A stretch of 64,000 nt of DNA from Flavobacterium lacustre (GCF_027474525.2 NZ_CP114882.2:3038001-3102000); one strand, 5' to 3'; positions 17,203 to 24,900 are shown, counted from the first letter of the stretch. Notes: generated from the letters alone by a model not told the origin. Numbers and translations: made by a program.

Positions 17203-18432
17203 ATGAAATCTTTAAAAACATATAAGAATCCCCTTTTACTACTTGCCTTTTGTCTCTTGCTTGTTTCTTGCGGTAAAACTGAAACTAAACCTCAAGAAGA
17301 ACAAAAAGCAACAACAGAAGAAGCATCTTCTACAATTGCTTCGCTCACAGCCGAACAAATTAAAACTGTGGGTATACAATACGGAACCATCGAACAAAAA
17401 GAATTAACAGCCACATTGAAAGCCAATGGAGCATTACGGGTGCCTAATAATAACAAAGCCAATGCCACTTCAATGTATGGCGGCGTGGTCAAAAGTATTA
17501 ACGTTCAGCTAGGCGATTTTGTTAAAAAAGGCCAAGTAATTGCTACAATCGCCAATCCACAATTCATACAATTGCAGGAAGAATATTTGAGTACTTCCAG
17601 TAAAATAATCTTTGCCGAACAAGAATTAGCAAGACAAAAAGAACTCAATTCAGGAAATGCAGGAGCATTAAAAAACTATCAAAATGCCGATGCAGAACTA
17701 AAATCAATTAGAACTCGCAGAGCCTCTTTACAACAACAAATCCAGCTGATGGGTATCAATCCAAGTAGTTTGAACAACAACAATTTACGTTCTGCATTGT
17801 CAGTGACAAGCCCTATAACTGGCACCATAAGCAATGTGTTTTCTAAAATTGGAAGTTATGTGGATGTGTCTTCACCAGTTGCCGAAATCGTGGATAACTC
17901 ACAATTGCATTTGGATTTGAATATTTTCGAAAAAGATTTACCAATGCTAAAAGTGGGACAAATTATACATTTTAGAATTACCAATAATTCGGGTGAAGAT
18001 TACAATGCTAAAGTATATTCAATAGGAGCTGCCTTTGAGAATGACAGTAAAAGTATCCCAGTACACGCCACCGTTCAAGGTAATAAAACCGGACTAATAG
18101 ACGGAATGAATATAACTGCAATAGTAAGTTTAAATAATGTTACTACCGATGCTGTCCCTACTGATGCCATTGTAAGTGCAGATGGCAAAGAATATATTTT
18201 TGTGGTAACCGATAAAAGAGTCGAAGAAACAGAAGTAGAAAACGATAAATCCGAAAAAACAAAAACCCAAGTGACTACAACAAATTTTGAAAAAATAGAA
18301 GTCGCAATTGGCGTCTCTAATATGGGTTATACAGCTATAACATTGGTAAAAGACATTCCTGCAAATGCAAAAATTGTGACAAAAGGGGCATTCTTTGTAA
18401 ATGCAAAATTGACAAACAAAGGGGAAGAATAA
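17203..18432 (+). CDS. RND efflux periplasmic adaptor lipoprotein (CzcB/CusB-like)
   Basis: Adaptor for the preceding pump. I start it at the ATG at 17203, giving MKSLKTYK, a hydrophobic stretch and a lipobox LLVSCG (Cys about 23); an upstream in-frame ATG at 17143 lies inside the pump gene and adds 20 polar residues. Typical fusion-protein features follow: GGVVKSINVQLGDFVKKGQVIA (biotinyl-lipoyl-like), a coiled hairpin around 130-190, SPITGTISNVFSKIGSYVDV, and beta-barrel. It lacks the CxM-type metal motif of the adaptors at 63-2530. Confidence 0.85.
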   Translation: MKSLKTYKNPLLLLAFCLLLVSCGKTETKPQEEQKATTEEASSTIASLTAEQIKTVGIQYGTIEQKELTATLKANGALRVPNNNKANATSMYGGVVKSINVQLGDFVKKGQVIATIANPQFIQLQEEYLSTSSKIIFAEQELARQKELNSGNAGALKNYQNADAELKSIRTRRASLQQQIQLMGINPSSLNNNNLRSALSVTSPITGTISNVFSKIGSYVDVSSPVAEIVDNSQLHLDLNIFEKDLPMLKVGQIIHFRITNNSGEDYNAKVYSIGAAFENDSKSIPVHATVQGNKTGLIDGMNITAIVSLNNVTTDAVPTDAIVSADGKEYIFVVTDKRVEETEVENDKSEKTKTQVTTTNFEKIEVAIGVSNMGYTAITLVKDIPANAKIVTKGAFFVNAKLTNKGEE

Positions 18433-18443
18433 ACAGTAATACT

Positions 18444-18501
18444 CATTGGATGCAATTATTAAAAACAGTAATTCACTTTTTTTTAAATAATTGCTCCAAT
18501 G
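18444..18501 (+). terminator. Hairpin after the efflux operon
   Basis: CATTGGATGCAATTATT at 18444-18460 pairs with AATAATTGCTCCAATG at 18486-18501 with one bulged base. It lies between the adaptor stop and the mgtC gene. The loop holds a T-run. Probably a terminator or attenuating hairpin. Confidence 0.5.
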
Positions 18502-18554
18502 GGTTAATTAATCTAAAATTGTAGAAAACCAAAATCATTTAATATAATAGATTT

Positions 18555-19022
18555 ATGGATATAAATGCCGAATTAATTATTGTTTTTAAACTGATTGTAT
18601 CCTTTTTATTAGGAGCATTTATTGGTTTAGATAGAGAAAGACACGGTAGTGATGCTGGTATAAGAACCTATGCCGCAGTTTGTATTGGCTCAACCTTATT
18701 TACCGCTATTACTGCACATTTAGTTAATAATTCTGCGGATACTTCAAGAGTAATTGCAAATATTGTAACAGGTGTTGGTTTTCTAGGTGCAGGTATTATT
18801 TATCGCAATTCTAGTACAGGAACATCACACGGATTAACAACTGCAGCTACGGTTTGGTGTACTTCAGCTGTTGGTGTTGCCGTTGGATTAAATATGTTCA
18901 TTATAGCTATAATAGGTGCTTGTGCGTTGTATTTTCTACTTTCATTACACCATCAAAAAAGGTATATAAAATGGAAGCAAAATATGATAAACAAGTATGG
19001 TGAAGAAGACTGCAACAATTAG
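18555..19022 (+). CDS. MgtC/SapB family membrane protein
   Basis: 155 residues with four or five membrane segments. Typical MgtC signatures are visible: FIGLDRERHGSDAGIRTYAAVCIGS near the N-terminus (Arg/Glu motif), TGVGFLGAGIIYRN and GLTTAATVWCTSAVGVAVGL. MgtC proteins affect growth at low Mg2+ and in some bacteria inhibit the ATP synthase; the role here beside metal pumps is not known. It lacks the C-terminal ACT-like domain of long MgtC proteins, so this is the short SapB form. Confidence 0.85.
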   Translation: MDINAELIIVFKLIVSFLLGAFIGLDRERHGSDAGIRTYAAVCIGSTLFTAITAHLVNNSADTSRVIANIVTGVGFLGAGIIYRNSSTGTSHGLTTAATVWCTSAVGVAVGLNMFIIAIIGACALYFLLSLHHQKRYIKWKQNMINKYGEEDCNN

Positions 19023-19060
19023 TACTTAAAATAGTGAAATTAATTTAAAAGATAATAATT

Positions 19061-19132
19061 ATGACTACATCAAACACAACTTCTACTGAATCAAAAGTTG
19101 CATCACCTATGGTAAAATCTAGTATTTATTAA
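19061..19132 (+). CDS. Tiny ORF of 23 codons, possibly a truncated gene
   Basis: ATG at 19061 to TAA at 19130-19132 encodes a Ser/Thr-rich peptide starting MTTSNTTSTESKV and ending MVKSSIY. It is set off by AT-rich DNA much like the starts of its neighbours. It may be the N-terminus of a lost gene. No family is recognised. Confidence 0.2.
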   Translation: MTTSNTTSTESKVASPMVKSSIY

Positions 19133-19178
19133 CATAAAAAAGAATTAGTCAACTTTGAATTTCAAAATATTTATAATT

Positions 19179-19553
19179 ATGCTACAGCTTTTAGATTTTA
19201 CAGGGGAAAATATCATAGCTACAAGGGCAAATGATTTATTGGGTATTAAAGATTATGAAAAAATTCATCCGTTTATCCATAATATTATTGGTACTGGTAA
19301 AAAAGCTCGATGGTATTTTGAAATGGACGATGATTCTGGTTCAAATGGTTTTTGGGAAGATGGTGTAATCGAAATCAATTATGGAAAAATGAATTTCACA
19401 CATTCTGCTGATATCGAAAGAATTGCTATTGTAGGTGGTGAAAAATGGGAAAAGAGTATGCGTTCAATTATGAAACCATTTACAAAAGCGAAGTTGATGT
19501 ATTTTGATTTGCCCGACAGAGAAAAAGCAAAAGAATGGATTCTAAATCAATAA
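19179..19553 (+). CDS. SpoIIAA-like (STAS/SEC14) protein
   Basis: 124 residues from ATG 19179 (a TTG start eight codons upstream is less likely). It has the layout of the SpoIIAA-like family: short strand and helix start (LQLLDFTGENIIATRANDLLG), DYEKIHPFIHNIIG, ARWYFEMDD and the ending KAKLMYFDLPDREKAKEWI. Such proteins bind small lipophilic ligands in related SEC14/STAS folds; no catalytic residues are seen. Role in this metal module is unknown. Confidence 0.6.
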   Translation: MLQLLDFTGENIIATRANDLLGIKDYEKIHPFIHNIIGTGKKARWYFEMDDDSGSNGFWEDGVIEINYGKMNFTHSADIERIAIVGGEKWEKSMRSIMKPFTKAKLMYFDLPDREKAKEWILNQ

Positions 19554-19644
19554 GTAGAGATTGAAACGATTTACAATGATAATAAATAAACATAAATACT
19601 ATACAAACGATAAATTGATTTGATTACATCAAAATTAAATAATT

Positions 19645-20253
19645 ATGAAACTAAAATCAAATATAGACAAATTTGGAACAATAGGGCTTTTTACAACAGC
19701 CCTGTTGTCACCTTGTTGCTTCCCATTATTTGCTTTCGGGGTATCAGCACTTGGACTGGGAAGTATCGAACTATTTGGAGGTTGGACAATGTGGATTTTT
19801 CAAGCGATGGTTTTAATTTCAATCGGAGGACTTTACATTTCTTATCGAAAACATCTTTGTTTGTATCCTTTGCTAATTGCTATTCTGAGTGGAATAGTAA
19901 TATTCTTTGCTTATTATTTTAGCAAAATAGAAAATCCAACTTACTTAATTTATACCGGAATGTTTGGACTTCTTATTGCTACAATCGTAAATTATTACCA
20001 AAATAAACTACACAGAAATTGCAAAACCTGTACAACCTTTGAAGGGAAAACAGTTGAATTAAAATCAACTTTAACTTGCCCCAACTGTGGTTACAGAAAA
20101 GAAGAAATAATGCCAACCGATGCTTGTCAATTCTTTTACGAATGTGAAAAGTGCAAAACAATACTCAAACCATTAGAGGGAGATTGTTGTGTTTATTGCA
20201 GCTACGGTTCGGTAAAATGTCCACCAATACAAAAAGGAGATAATTGTTGCTAA
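19645..20253 (+). CDS. MerC-type transporter with C-terminal Cys-rich GDCCVYCSYG domain
   Basis: 202 residues. The first 125 form four membrane helices with CC near the start (LLSPCCFPLFAFGVSALGLG), as in MerC mercury uptake proteins. The cytosolic tail (from residue about 128) contains C-x-x-C pairs (CKTC, CPNCGYRKEE, CEKC) and ends GDCCVYCSYGSVKCPPIQ, a Bacteroidota signature. The fused tail could pass the metal to a partner, for example the adjacent P-type ATPase 16 bp downstream. No mercuric reductase is present, so mercury itself is uncertain. Confidence 0.8.
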   Translation: MKLKSNIDKFGTIGLFTTALLSPCCFPLFAFGVSALGLGSIELFGGWTMWIFQAMVLISIGGLYISYRKHLCLYPLLIAILSGIVIFFAYYFSKIENPTYLIYTGMFGLLIATIVNYYQNKLHRNCKTCTTFEGKTVELKSTLTCPNCGYRKEEIMPTDACQFFYECEKCKTILKPLEGDCCVYCSYGSVKCPPIQKGDNCC

Positions 20254-20269
20254 TTAATATCAAAACAAA

Positions 20270-22288
20270 ATGAAACACCAACACAAATACGATGAAAGTG
20301 GCAAACAGCTTTGCTGCACATTAGAGGAAAAAATAAATCGTAAAACCGACAAACAAACAGGGTGTTGCACAACCCTCAATGAGCCAGAACATTCTGACGA
20401 TGACGGACACGACCATTCAGGCGGTGACCAAACCACGCTTCAAATGTTTCTACCGGCAATCATAAGTTTTACACTATTACTTGTCGCAATTGGTTTCGAC
20501 AACTATTTTACACCAACTTGGTTTACAGATTGGGTTAGAACTGCGTGGTATATAATAGCCTATTTACCTGTTGGATTACCTGTGCTTAAAGAAGCATTTG
20601 AAAGCATCCGAAAAGGTGAAATATTTTCAGAGTTTTTATTAATGAGTATTGCTACCATTGGAGCTTTTGCAATTAGCGAATATCCAGAAGGTGTTGCTGT
20701 AATGCTGTTTTATGCAATTGGCGAAGTATTTCAAACATTAGCAGTTCAAAGAGCAAAATCAAACATTAAGGCACTATTAGACCAAAGGCCAGATACTGCA
20801 ACTGTATTGGAAGGTAAAAATGCTGTTTCTAAAAAAGCATCCGAAATCACCATTGGAGAAATCATTCAATTAAAACCTGGAGAAAAACTGGCACTGGACG
20901 GAAAGTTAATTTCTGACACCGCTTCGTTCAACACTGCTGCCCTAACAGGAGAAAGTAAACCTGATACCAAACAAAAAGACGAAACCGTTCTTGCTGGAAT
21001 GATAAACCTGAATACAGTTGTTTTGGTCGAAGTAACAACGGCTTATTCAGATAGTAAGCTCTCAAAAATCTTGGAAATGGTGCAGGAAGCAACCGCCAAA
21101 AAAGCACCAACCGAATTGTTCATCAGAAAATTTGCCAAAATATACACGCCAGCAGTAGTGTTTGCAGCTATTGCCATTTGTCTCATACCTATTGCTTTTG
21201 TCGATAATTATGTTTTCAGCGATTGGTTGTACAGAGCATTAATCTTTTTGGTTATTTCCTGTCCTTGTGCATTAGTAATCTCCATTCCGTTAGGATATTT
21301 TGGTGGAATTGGTTCAGCGAGCAAAAACGGAATATTATTTAAGGGTTCTAGTTTTCTCGACATTATGGCATCTATACAAGTGGTTGTTATGGATAAAACA
21401 GGGACATTAACCAAAGGTGTTTTCAAAGTGCAAAAAGTGGTAGCCGTTGATGTTCCCGAAGCCGATTTAGTAAAATATACATCGGCACTCGAAACCAAAT
21501 CAACCCATCCTGTTGGAACTGCTATTATTGAATATGCCAAAGGTGCTGAAAAAAGTGTAACCGTTACCGATGTGGAAGAAATTGCAGGACACGGACTAAA
21601 AGGCAAAGTAGATGGAAACGAAATCTTGGCAGGAAATGTAAAACTGATGAAGAAATTCAACATCAATTACGATACCGAAATAGACAATACACCATTTACA
21701 ATCATCGTTATTGCCATCAATCAAAAATATGCAGGATACTTTCTAATTGCTGATGAAATCAAAGAAGATGCTAAACAGGCTATCGAAAGTCTTCATAAAA
21801 TAAATGTAAAAACTGTTATGCTTTCCGGCGATAAACAAGCTGTTGTTGATGCTGTGGCCAAAGAGTTAAATATAGATCAGGCTTATGGCGATTTATTGCC
21901 TGAAAACAAAGTTGAAAAAGTCGAGGAATTAAAATCTCAAAACTTAAAAATTGCCTTTGTAGGCGATGGTGTAAACGATGCCCCTGTCGTTGCCCTTGCC
22001 GATGCAGGAATTGCAATGGGTGGTTTAGGAAGTGATGCCACAATTGAGACTGCTGATATCGTAATACAAAATGACCAGCCTTATAAAATATTTACAGCGA
22101 TAAACATTGGTAAAAAAACCAAGCAGATTGTGTATCAAAACATTGGTTTAGCATTCGCCGTAAAAGCAATTGTTTTGGTTCTTGGAGCAGGTGGCTTAGC
22201 CACAATGTGGGAAGCCGTATTTGCAGATGTTGGTGTGGCAATGTTGGCAATTTTAAATGCGGTTAGAATACAACAAACGAAGTTTTAA
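20270..22288 (+). CDS. Zn/Cd/Pb-type heavy-metal P-type ATPase
   Basis: 672 residues. A soluble N-terminus with CC pairs and a His/Asp stretch (HSDDDGHDHSGGD) stands in place of a canonical HMA domain. Motifs: CPC at 331-333 (SCPCALVISIP), phosphorylation Asp375 in DKTGT, actuator TGES, hinge GDGVNDAP and a late GIAMGGLGSDATIETADI. The CPCALVIS context fits the ZntA/CadA group rather than copper. It exports divalent metals. It follows merC by 16 bp and is ended by a hairpin terminator. Confidence 0.88.
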   Translation: MKHQHKYDESGKQLCCTLEEKINRKTDKQTGCCTTLNEPEHSDDDGHDHSGGDQTTLQMFLPAIISFTLLLVAIGFDNYFTPTWFTDWVRTAWYIIAYLPVGLPVLKEAFESIRKGEIFSEFLLMSIATIGAFAISEYPEGVAVMLFYAIGEVFQTLAVQRAKSNIKALLDQRPDTATVLEGKNAVSKKASEITIGEIIQLKPGEKLALDGKLISDTASFNTAALTGESKPDTKQKDETVLAGMINLNTVVLVEVTTAYSDSKLSKILEMVQEATAKKAPTELFIRKFAKIYTPAVVFAAIAICLIPIAFVDNYVFSDWLYRALIFLVISCPCALVISIPLGYFGGIGSASKNGILFKGSSFLDIMASIQVVVMDKTGTLTKGVFKVQKVVAVDVPEADLVKYTSALETKSTHPVGTAIIEYAKGAEKSVTVTDVEEIAGHGLKGKVDGNEILAGNVKLMKKFNINYDTEIDNTPFTIIVIAINQKYAGYFLIADEIKEDAKQAIESLHKINVKTVMLSGDKQAVVDAVAKELNIDQAYGDLLPENKVEKVEELKSQNLKIAFVGDGVNDAPVVALADAGIAMGGLGSDATIETADIVIQNDQPYKIFTAINIGKKTKQIVYQNIGLAFAVKAIVLVLGAGGLATMWEAVFADVGVAMLAILNAVRIQQTKF

Positions 22289-22307
22289 AGTTAATTATAT
22301 ATTTTAG

Positions 22308-22348
22308 AAAAGACGTTTGTTTTAAAAGGCAGATGTCTTTTTTTTTTC
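22308..22348 (+). terminator. Terminator after the Zn/Cd-type ATPase
   Basis: Arms AAAAGACGTTTGTT (22308-22321) and GGCAGATGTCTTTT (22328-22341) pair over 14 positions, with G-U pairs when read on the plus strand, then a T-run. A rightward intrinsic terminator. Confidence 0.75.
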
Positions 22349-22360
22349 TTAATCATTATC

Positions 22361-22437
22361 TCATTCAGCTGCACAAAACTTTCATTTAGTCCAAGTATTC
22401 CTAAACTCAAGTCTTTGTTTGCTTCATTTCACTAATT
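22361..22437. repeat. 77-bp direct repeat, right copy
   Basis: Same orientation as 12214-12290, one mismatch over 77 bp. It starts 13 bp after the T-run of the ATPase terminator and thus marks the right end of the metal module. Confidence 0.85.
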
Positions 22438-22524
22438 ACATTTATCATAACGAGAACATTCTTTTTCGTTCACTGGTGAAAGAACGTTTTACATTTCAGT
22501 TGCCACTCCTTTGCCAACGCTCCA

Positions 22525-22594
22525 AAAAAAATTACTGTCACGGTTTTTGAGACAAAAACACGTACACTGCGTGACTCGCGCCAGTAATTTTTTT
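22525..22594. repeat. Hairpin C1
   Basis: AAAAAAATTACTG (22525-22537) pairs perfectly with CAGTAATTTTTTT (22582-22594). Within the loop lies GTCACG/CGTGAC (22537-22542 and 22570-22575) and an inner GTTTTTG-AGA-CAAAAAC hairpin, so three stems are nested. Confidence 0.7.
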
Positions 22595-22619
22595 CCCCAA
22601 GCTGTGTTACATAATTGAG

Positions 22620-22681
22620 TATTATAGTTCATTACAAAGCTTTTATATTGTTTTTTTGGTTTTTGCAATGAAGCTATAATA
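22620..22681. repeat. Hairpin C2
   Basis: TATTATAG-TTCATTACAA (from 22620) pairs with TTGCAATGAAGCTATAATA (to 22681), with one bulged C and one transition that would be a G-U pair on the minus strand. Confidence 0.65.
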
Positions 22682-22720
22682 TCATTTATGTAAAACAGCC
22701 GCCACACCCAACGCGCTTGC

Positions 22721-22795
22721 CAGTGGCTCCAGGACAACATTTTTAATTGCTTCCTCGCACCGGCCTGCAATAAAAAATGCTGCCCTTCGCCACTG
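22721..22795. repeat. Hairpin C3
   Basis: CAGTGGC at 22721-22727 pairs with GCCACTG at 22789-22795; after an internal loop AGGACAACATTTTTAATTGC (22731-22750) pairs with 22767-22786 at 17 of 20 positions. Two of the three mismatches are minus-strand G-U pairs. Confidence 0.65.
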
Positions 22796-22911
22796 TCATT
22801 AACAACGTTCGCCATTTCATAAGAACTTTTACTGAACTACCTAGTTTCAAGGACGTTCACGGTCACTGTTTTTAGCAACTTGATGTTTAAAGCGGTGAGT
22901 ATTTGCATTGT

Positions 22912-22994
22912 TTTTGTGCGTGTTGCAAATTGCTTATCAACTCTATTTCTAACATTCACGACATAGGAATAAGCAATTTACAACACCCACAAAA
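22912..22994. repeat. Hairpin A1, first stem of module A
   Basis: 26-nt arms at 22912-22937 and 22969-22994 pair at 24 of 26 positions around a 31-nt loop. The outer part (TTTTGT/ACAAAA) is identical to that of B1 at 23242-23323. Confidence 0.75.
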
Positions 22995-23008
22995 TCAAGA
23001 GAAGCCAG

Positions 23009-23198
23009 CAAGAGTGTGGTTTTTTATTTGCCAGAAAACAAGCAGTAATTGCTTCAGCGGAAAAGCCGATGCCATACCGTTCCTAAATATAACTCTGACC
23101 AGCCCGAAGCATCTTTTTTCTTTCAAGTCTATGGCACCAGCTTTTCCACTAAAGCAATCAGAAACACCCCAGTAAGCAAATAAAAAACCACACACTTG
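23009..23198. repeat. Hairpin A2 with nested hairpin A2'
   Basis: Outer 23-nt arms at 23009-23031 and 23176-23198 pair at 22 of 23 positions. Inside, 28-nt arms at 23048-23075 and 23131-23158 pair at 24 of 28; all four mismatches are transitions that give G-U pairs on the minus strand. Confidence 0.75.
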
Positions 23199-23241
23199 CT
23201 TTGAGCTGCTGCCGACGCACTACGTATTATTTTTTCATTGT

Positions 23242-23323
23242 TTTTGTAAGTATTGAAAATCACTTGAAAACCTGTACCATAAAATTAAAAACCTCCGTAA
23301 AGTGATTTTCAATACCCACAAAA
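23242..23323. repeat. Hairpin B1, first stem of module B
   Basis: 24-nt arms at 23242-23265 and 23300-23323 pair at 22 of 24 positions around a 34-nt loop. Both mismatches would be G-U pairs on the minus strand. Aligns with A1 base for base, with three compensatory pair changes. Confidence 0.75.
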
Positions 23324-23331
23324 TCAAGTCC

Positions 23332-23420
23332 ACGAAAGAGTGTGGATTTTTAAAACAGAAAAATAATTGGAATGGATTTGATATTTCTTTTTTCTGTTTT
23401 AAAAATCCACACCCTTTCCG
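23332..23420. repeat. Hairpin B2, second stem of module B
   Basis: A perfect 24-bp stem (23340-23363 and 23389-23412) whose base extends outward through GAAAG/CTTTC. Shares AGAGTGTGG and TTTTTA with the outer arm of A2. Confidence 0.75.
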
Positions 23421-23526
23421 AAGACGCCCTTCTATCTCATTAACGTTTTCAATCTGTCTTAAATAGAAACACCTCGGTCAAAAAGAAAATAAAAAAATAA
23501 ATAAAAGAAAGTAAAGGTAAGCTCCA

Positions 23527-23689
23527 GTTTCAAGAAAAGAAAGTTCAAGCCTACGGTTTTCAATAAAATCTCCACCCTACGTTTTCGTTTCGCTACAACA
23601 TTTGATTAAACTCAAAAACCCACTTCCGAACAACTTTATCGTAAAAAGCCGGGTAGTATTTTCTTGAAAAAACTTGCTTTTCTTGAAAC
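23527..23689. repeat. Hairpin D
   Basis: GTTTCAAGAAAAGAAAGTT (23527-23545) pairs with AACTTGCTTTTCTTGAAAC (23671-23689) at 18 of 19 positions, with a 125-base loop. Last stem of the array. Confidence 0.6.
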
Positions 23690-23787
23690 CTCCACTTGTG
23701 AGATGACTTTCTTTTTTTTCTTTTTTTTTCTTTTAAAAATTTTAAGTGTGGCGAGTTCAACGAGGCACATCCCTTAAATCCGAAGCT

Positions 23788-24210
23788 ATGACCAATTTTA
23801 TCATCAAAACCCACCGAAAAGACACTCTTTACAACAAACCCCATTTATTCGTCCTTAACAGGGGTATGAACAGCGGGAAGCCCCAAAAAGAGCAGTTCAC
23901 AAATAGTTTTGTCATCATTTTTGAGAAAGAAGAAGATTGCGAAAACCTATTTTTTGTGGCGTATAGTTTATGGCAAACAAAATTCTGGCACCAGTTTTTA
24001 ATTGGTTCAGTAATTCCTTTTTTACGCCTTCTAGACTTCAAAAAAGAATTCAATCCACAGGCCAGTTTGATGATGGTGGAACACGAGCAGCATCTAAAAA
24101 ATGTGGCAGCACTCAAACTTCTGGAGAAAAAAGAAAAGCAATATAAAGAGGATATGATGCTCATAAATGACATCCGTAAAGCCATTTTGTACCGCTATTG
24201 CAGAAAATAA
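23788..24210 (+). CDS. DUF6943-like protein
   Basis: 140 residues from ATG 23788 (an upstream in-frame ATG at 23746 would read through leader sequence). The pattern FIIKTHRKDTLYNKPHLFVLNRG, then LFFVAYSLWQTKFWHQFLIGSVIPFLRLLDFKK, matches a small family seen in Bacteroidota conjugative elements that I remember as DUF6943. No catalytic motif. The C-terminus is a charged coiled stretch. Function unknown. Confidence 0.5.
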   Translation: MTNFIIKTHRKDTLYNKPHLFVLNRGMNSGKPQKEQFTNSFVIIFEKEEDCENLFFVAYSLWQTKFWHQFLIGSVIPFLRLLDFKKEFNPQASLMMVEHEQHLKNVAALKLLEKKEKQYKEDMMLINDIRKAILYRYCRK

Positions 24211-24237
24211 TTTTTATTAACCTAAATGATCTATACT

Positions 24238-24417
24238 ATGAAACTGTTCATTCTATACCAAACCGATATTTGGAAAAGTAAAATATCAAGAGTCTTTTTC
24301 GGAATATTTGACAGCAGACCAAAAGCCATTGACTGCGCAAAATATAACGGATTATATTGCCCGAATGCAAAAGTAGTTATCGAAGAAGTGACCTTGAATA
24401 TCTTCGAAGAAATCTAA
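24238..24417 (+). CDS. Small unknown protein (59 aa)
   Basis: From ATG 24238 it reads MKLFILYQTDIWKSKISRVF and continues to NIFEEI. An in-frame ATG at 24226 gives four extra residues and cannot be excluded. It follows the previous gene by 27 bp on the same strand. Compact alpha/beta composition. No family recognised. Confidence 0.5.
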   Translation: MKLFILYQTDIWKSKISRVFFGIFDSRPKAIDCAKYNGLYCPNAKVVIEEVTLNIFEEI

Positions 24418-24424
24418 ACCAAAA

Positions 24425-24448
24425 AAGCCAGGTCTCACGACTTGGCTT
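24425..24448. terminator. Bidirectional terminator between convergent genes
   Basis: AAGCCAGGTC (24425-24434), loop TCAC, GACTTGGCTT (24439-24448). Six A bases on the left give a T-run on the minus strand; on the plus strand it is followed by TCTTAGTT. It separates the plus gene ending at 24417 from the minus genes starting at 24488. Confidence 0.65.
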
Positions 24449-24487
24449 TCTTAGTTAGTCCGGAAAAGGTTACCAATCATAACCGAA

Positions 24488-24664
24488 CTATTTATTTTTA
24501 GATTTTGTCAACCATTTTAAAAGGAGCGAAACCATAAAACTAGCAGTGGCTCCCACGACCGCTAAGATAATTGTTTTTGCAATATCTTCCGAAAGAATAT
24601 TGGGCAAAATGCTCAAAAATGTTCCGGATACGGTTCCAGCTCGGAGGGATAAATTAGTCTCCAT
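24488..24664 (-). CDS. Small holin-like membrane protein (58 aa)
   Basis: Minus-strand ORF from ATG at 24664 to TAG at 24488: polar start METNLSLRAG, then one strong membrane span (KTIILAVVGATASFMVSLLL) and a basic tail KWLTKSKNK. It overlaps the preceding minus gene by 11 bp. Size and topology resemble a holin or a short membrane toxin. Function is unproven. Confidence 0.45.
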   Translation of the reverse strand: METNLSLRAGTVSGTFLSILPNILSEDIAKTIILAVVGATASFMVSLLLKWLTKSKNK

Positions 24665-24887
24665 CTCTCGATTTATTTTGGTTTTCTTCAGCTACTGTCA
24701 TTTGGCTAACTGCCGAAATAACCCCACCTGCCACTGCCATATAACCGGCAACAGTTACCACCGTTACAGGCAAAACAATAGGTGCTGCCACAATTGTTCC
24801 ACTGATGGCCAACAAAGCCAAACCAATACTTCTCAAAATCTTGAAAAACTTTGGTGTGGGTGCATTTATTCTTTCAACTAATTTCAT
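24654..24887 (-). CDS. Small membrane protein (77 aa)
   Basis: Starts MKLVERINAPTPKFFKILRS, followed by one long or two short Val/Ala/Gly-rich membrane segments (IGLALLAISGTIVAAPIV, then VVTVAGYMAVAGGVISAV). It lies directly downstream of a DUF5675 gene and overlaps the next small membrane gene. Part of a four-gene minus-strand unit of unknown role. Confidence 0.5.
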   Translation of the reverse strand: MKLVERINAPTPKFFKILRSIGLALLAISGTIVAAPIVLPVTVVTVAGYMAVAGGVISAVSQMTVAEENQNKSRDGD

Positions 24888-24900
24888 TTTTTAATATTTT

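Larger units (their letters stand above)
22438..23787. other. 1.35-kb gene-free array of long hairpins
   Basis: No credible gene. At least eight inverted repeats are present and are listed separately. Small ORFs can be traced here on both strands (for example 22489-22815 and 22995-23195 minus, 22903-23175 plus), but they run through the palindromes and give mirror-image peptides (AFPLKQ on both strands), so I do not call them. The base 23429-23526 is A-rich without features; 23690-23787 is a leader with a T/C tract. Confidence 0.7.

Noticed and set aside
22489..23195. Short ORFs on both strands of the hairpin region
   Set aside because: They run through inverted repeats and produce mirrored peptides (AFPLKQ on both strands), and no signal, domain or start context supports them.
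22438..23700. Integron attC sites
   Set aside because: Stems are imperfect and of similar size, and one RYYYAAC-like word occurs, but matching GTTRRRY partners are missing, there are no cassettes between hairpins, and no integron integrase is present.
22438..23700. CRISPR array
   Set aside because: The repeats are inverted, of unequal length and not regularly spaced, with no cas genes.
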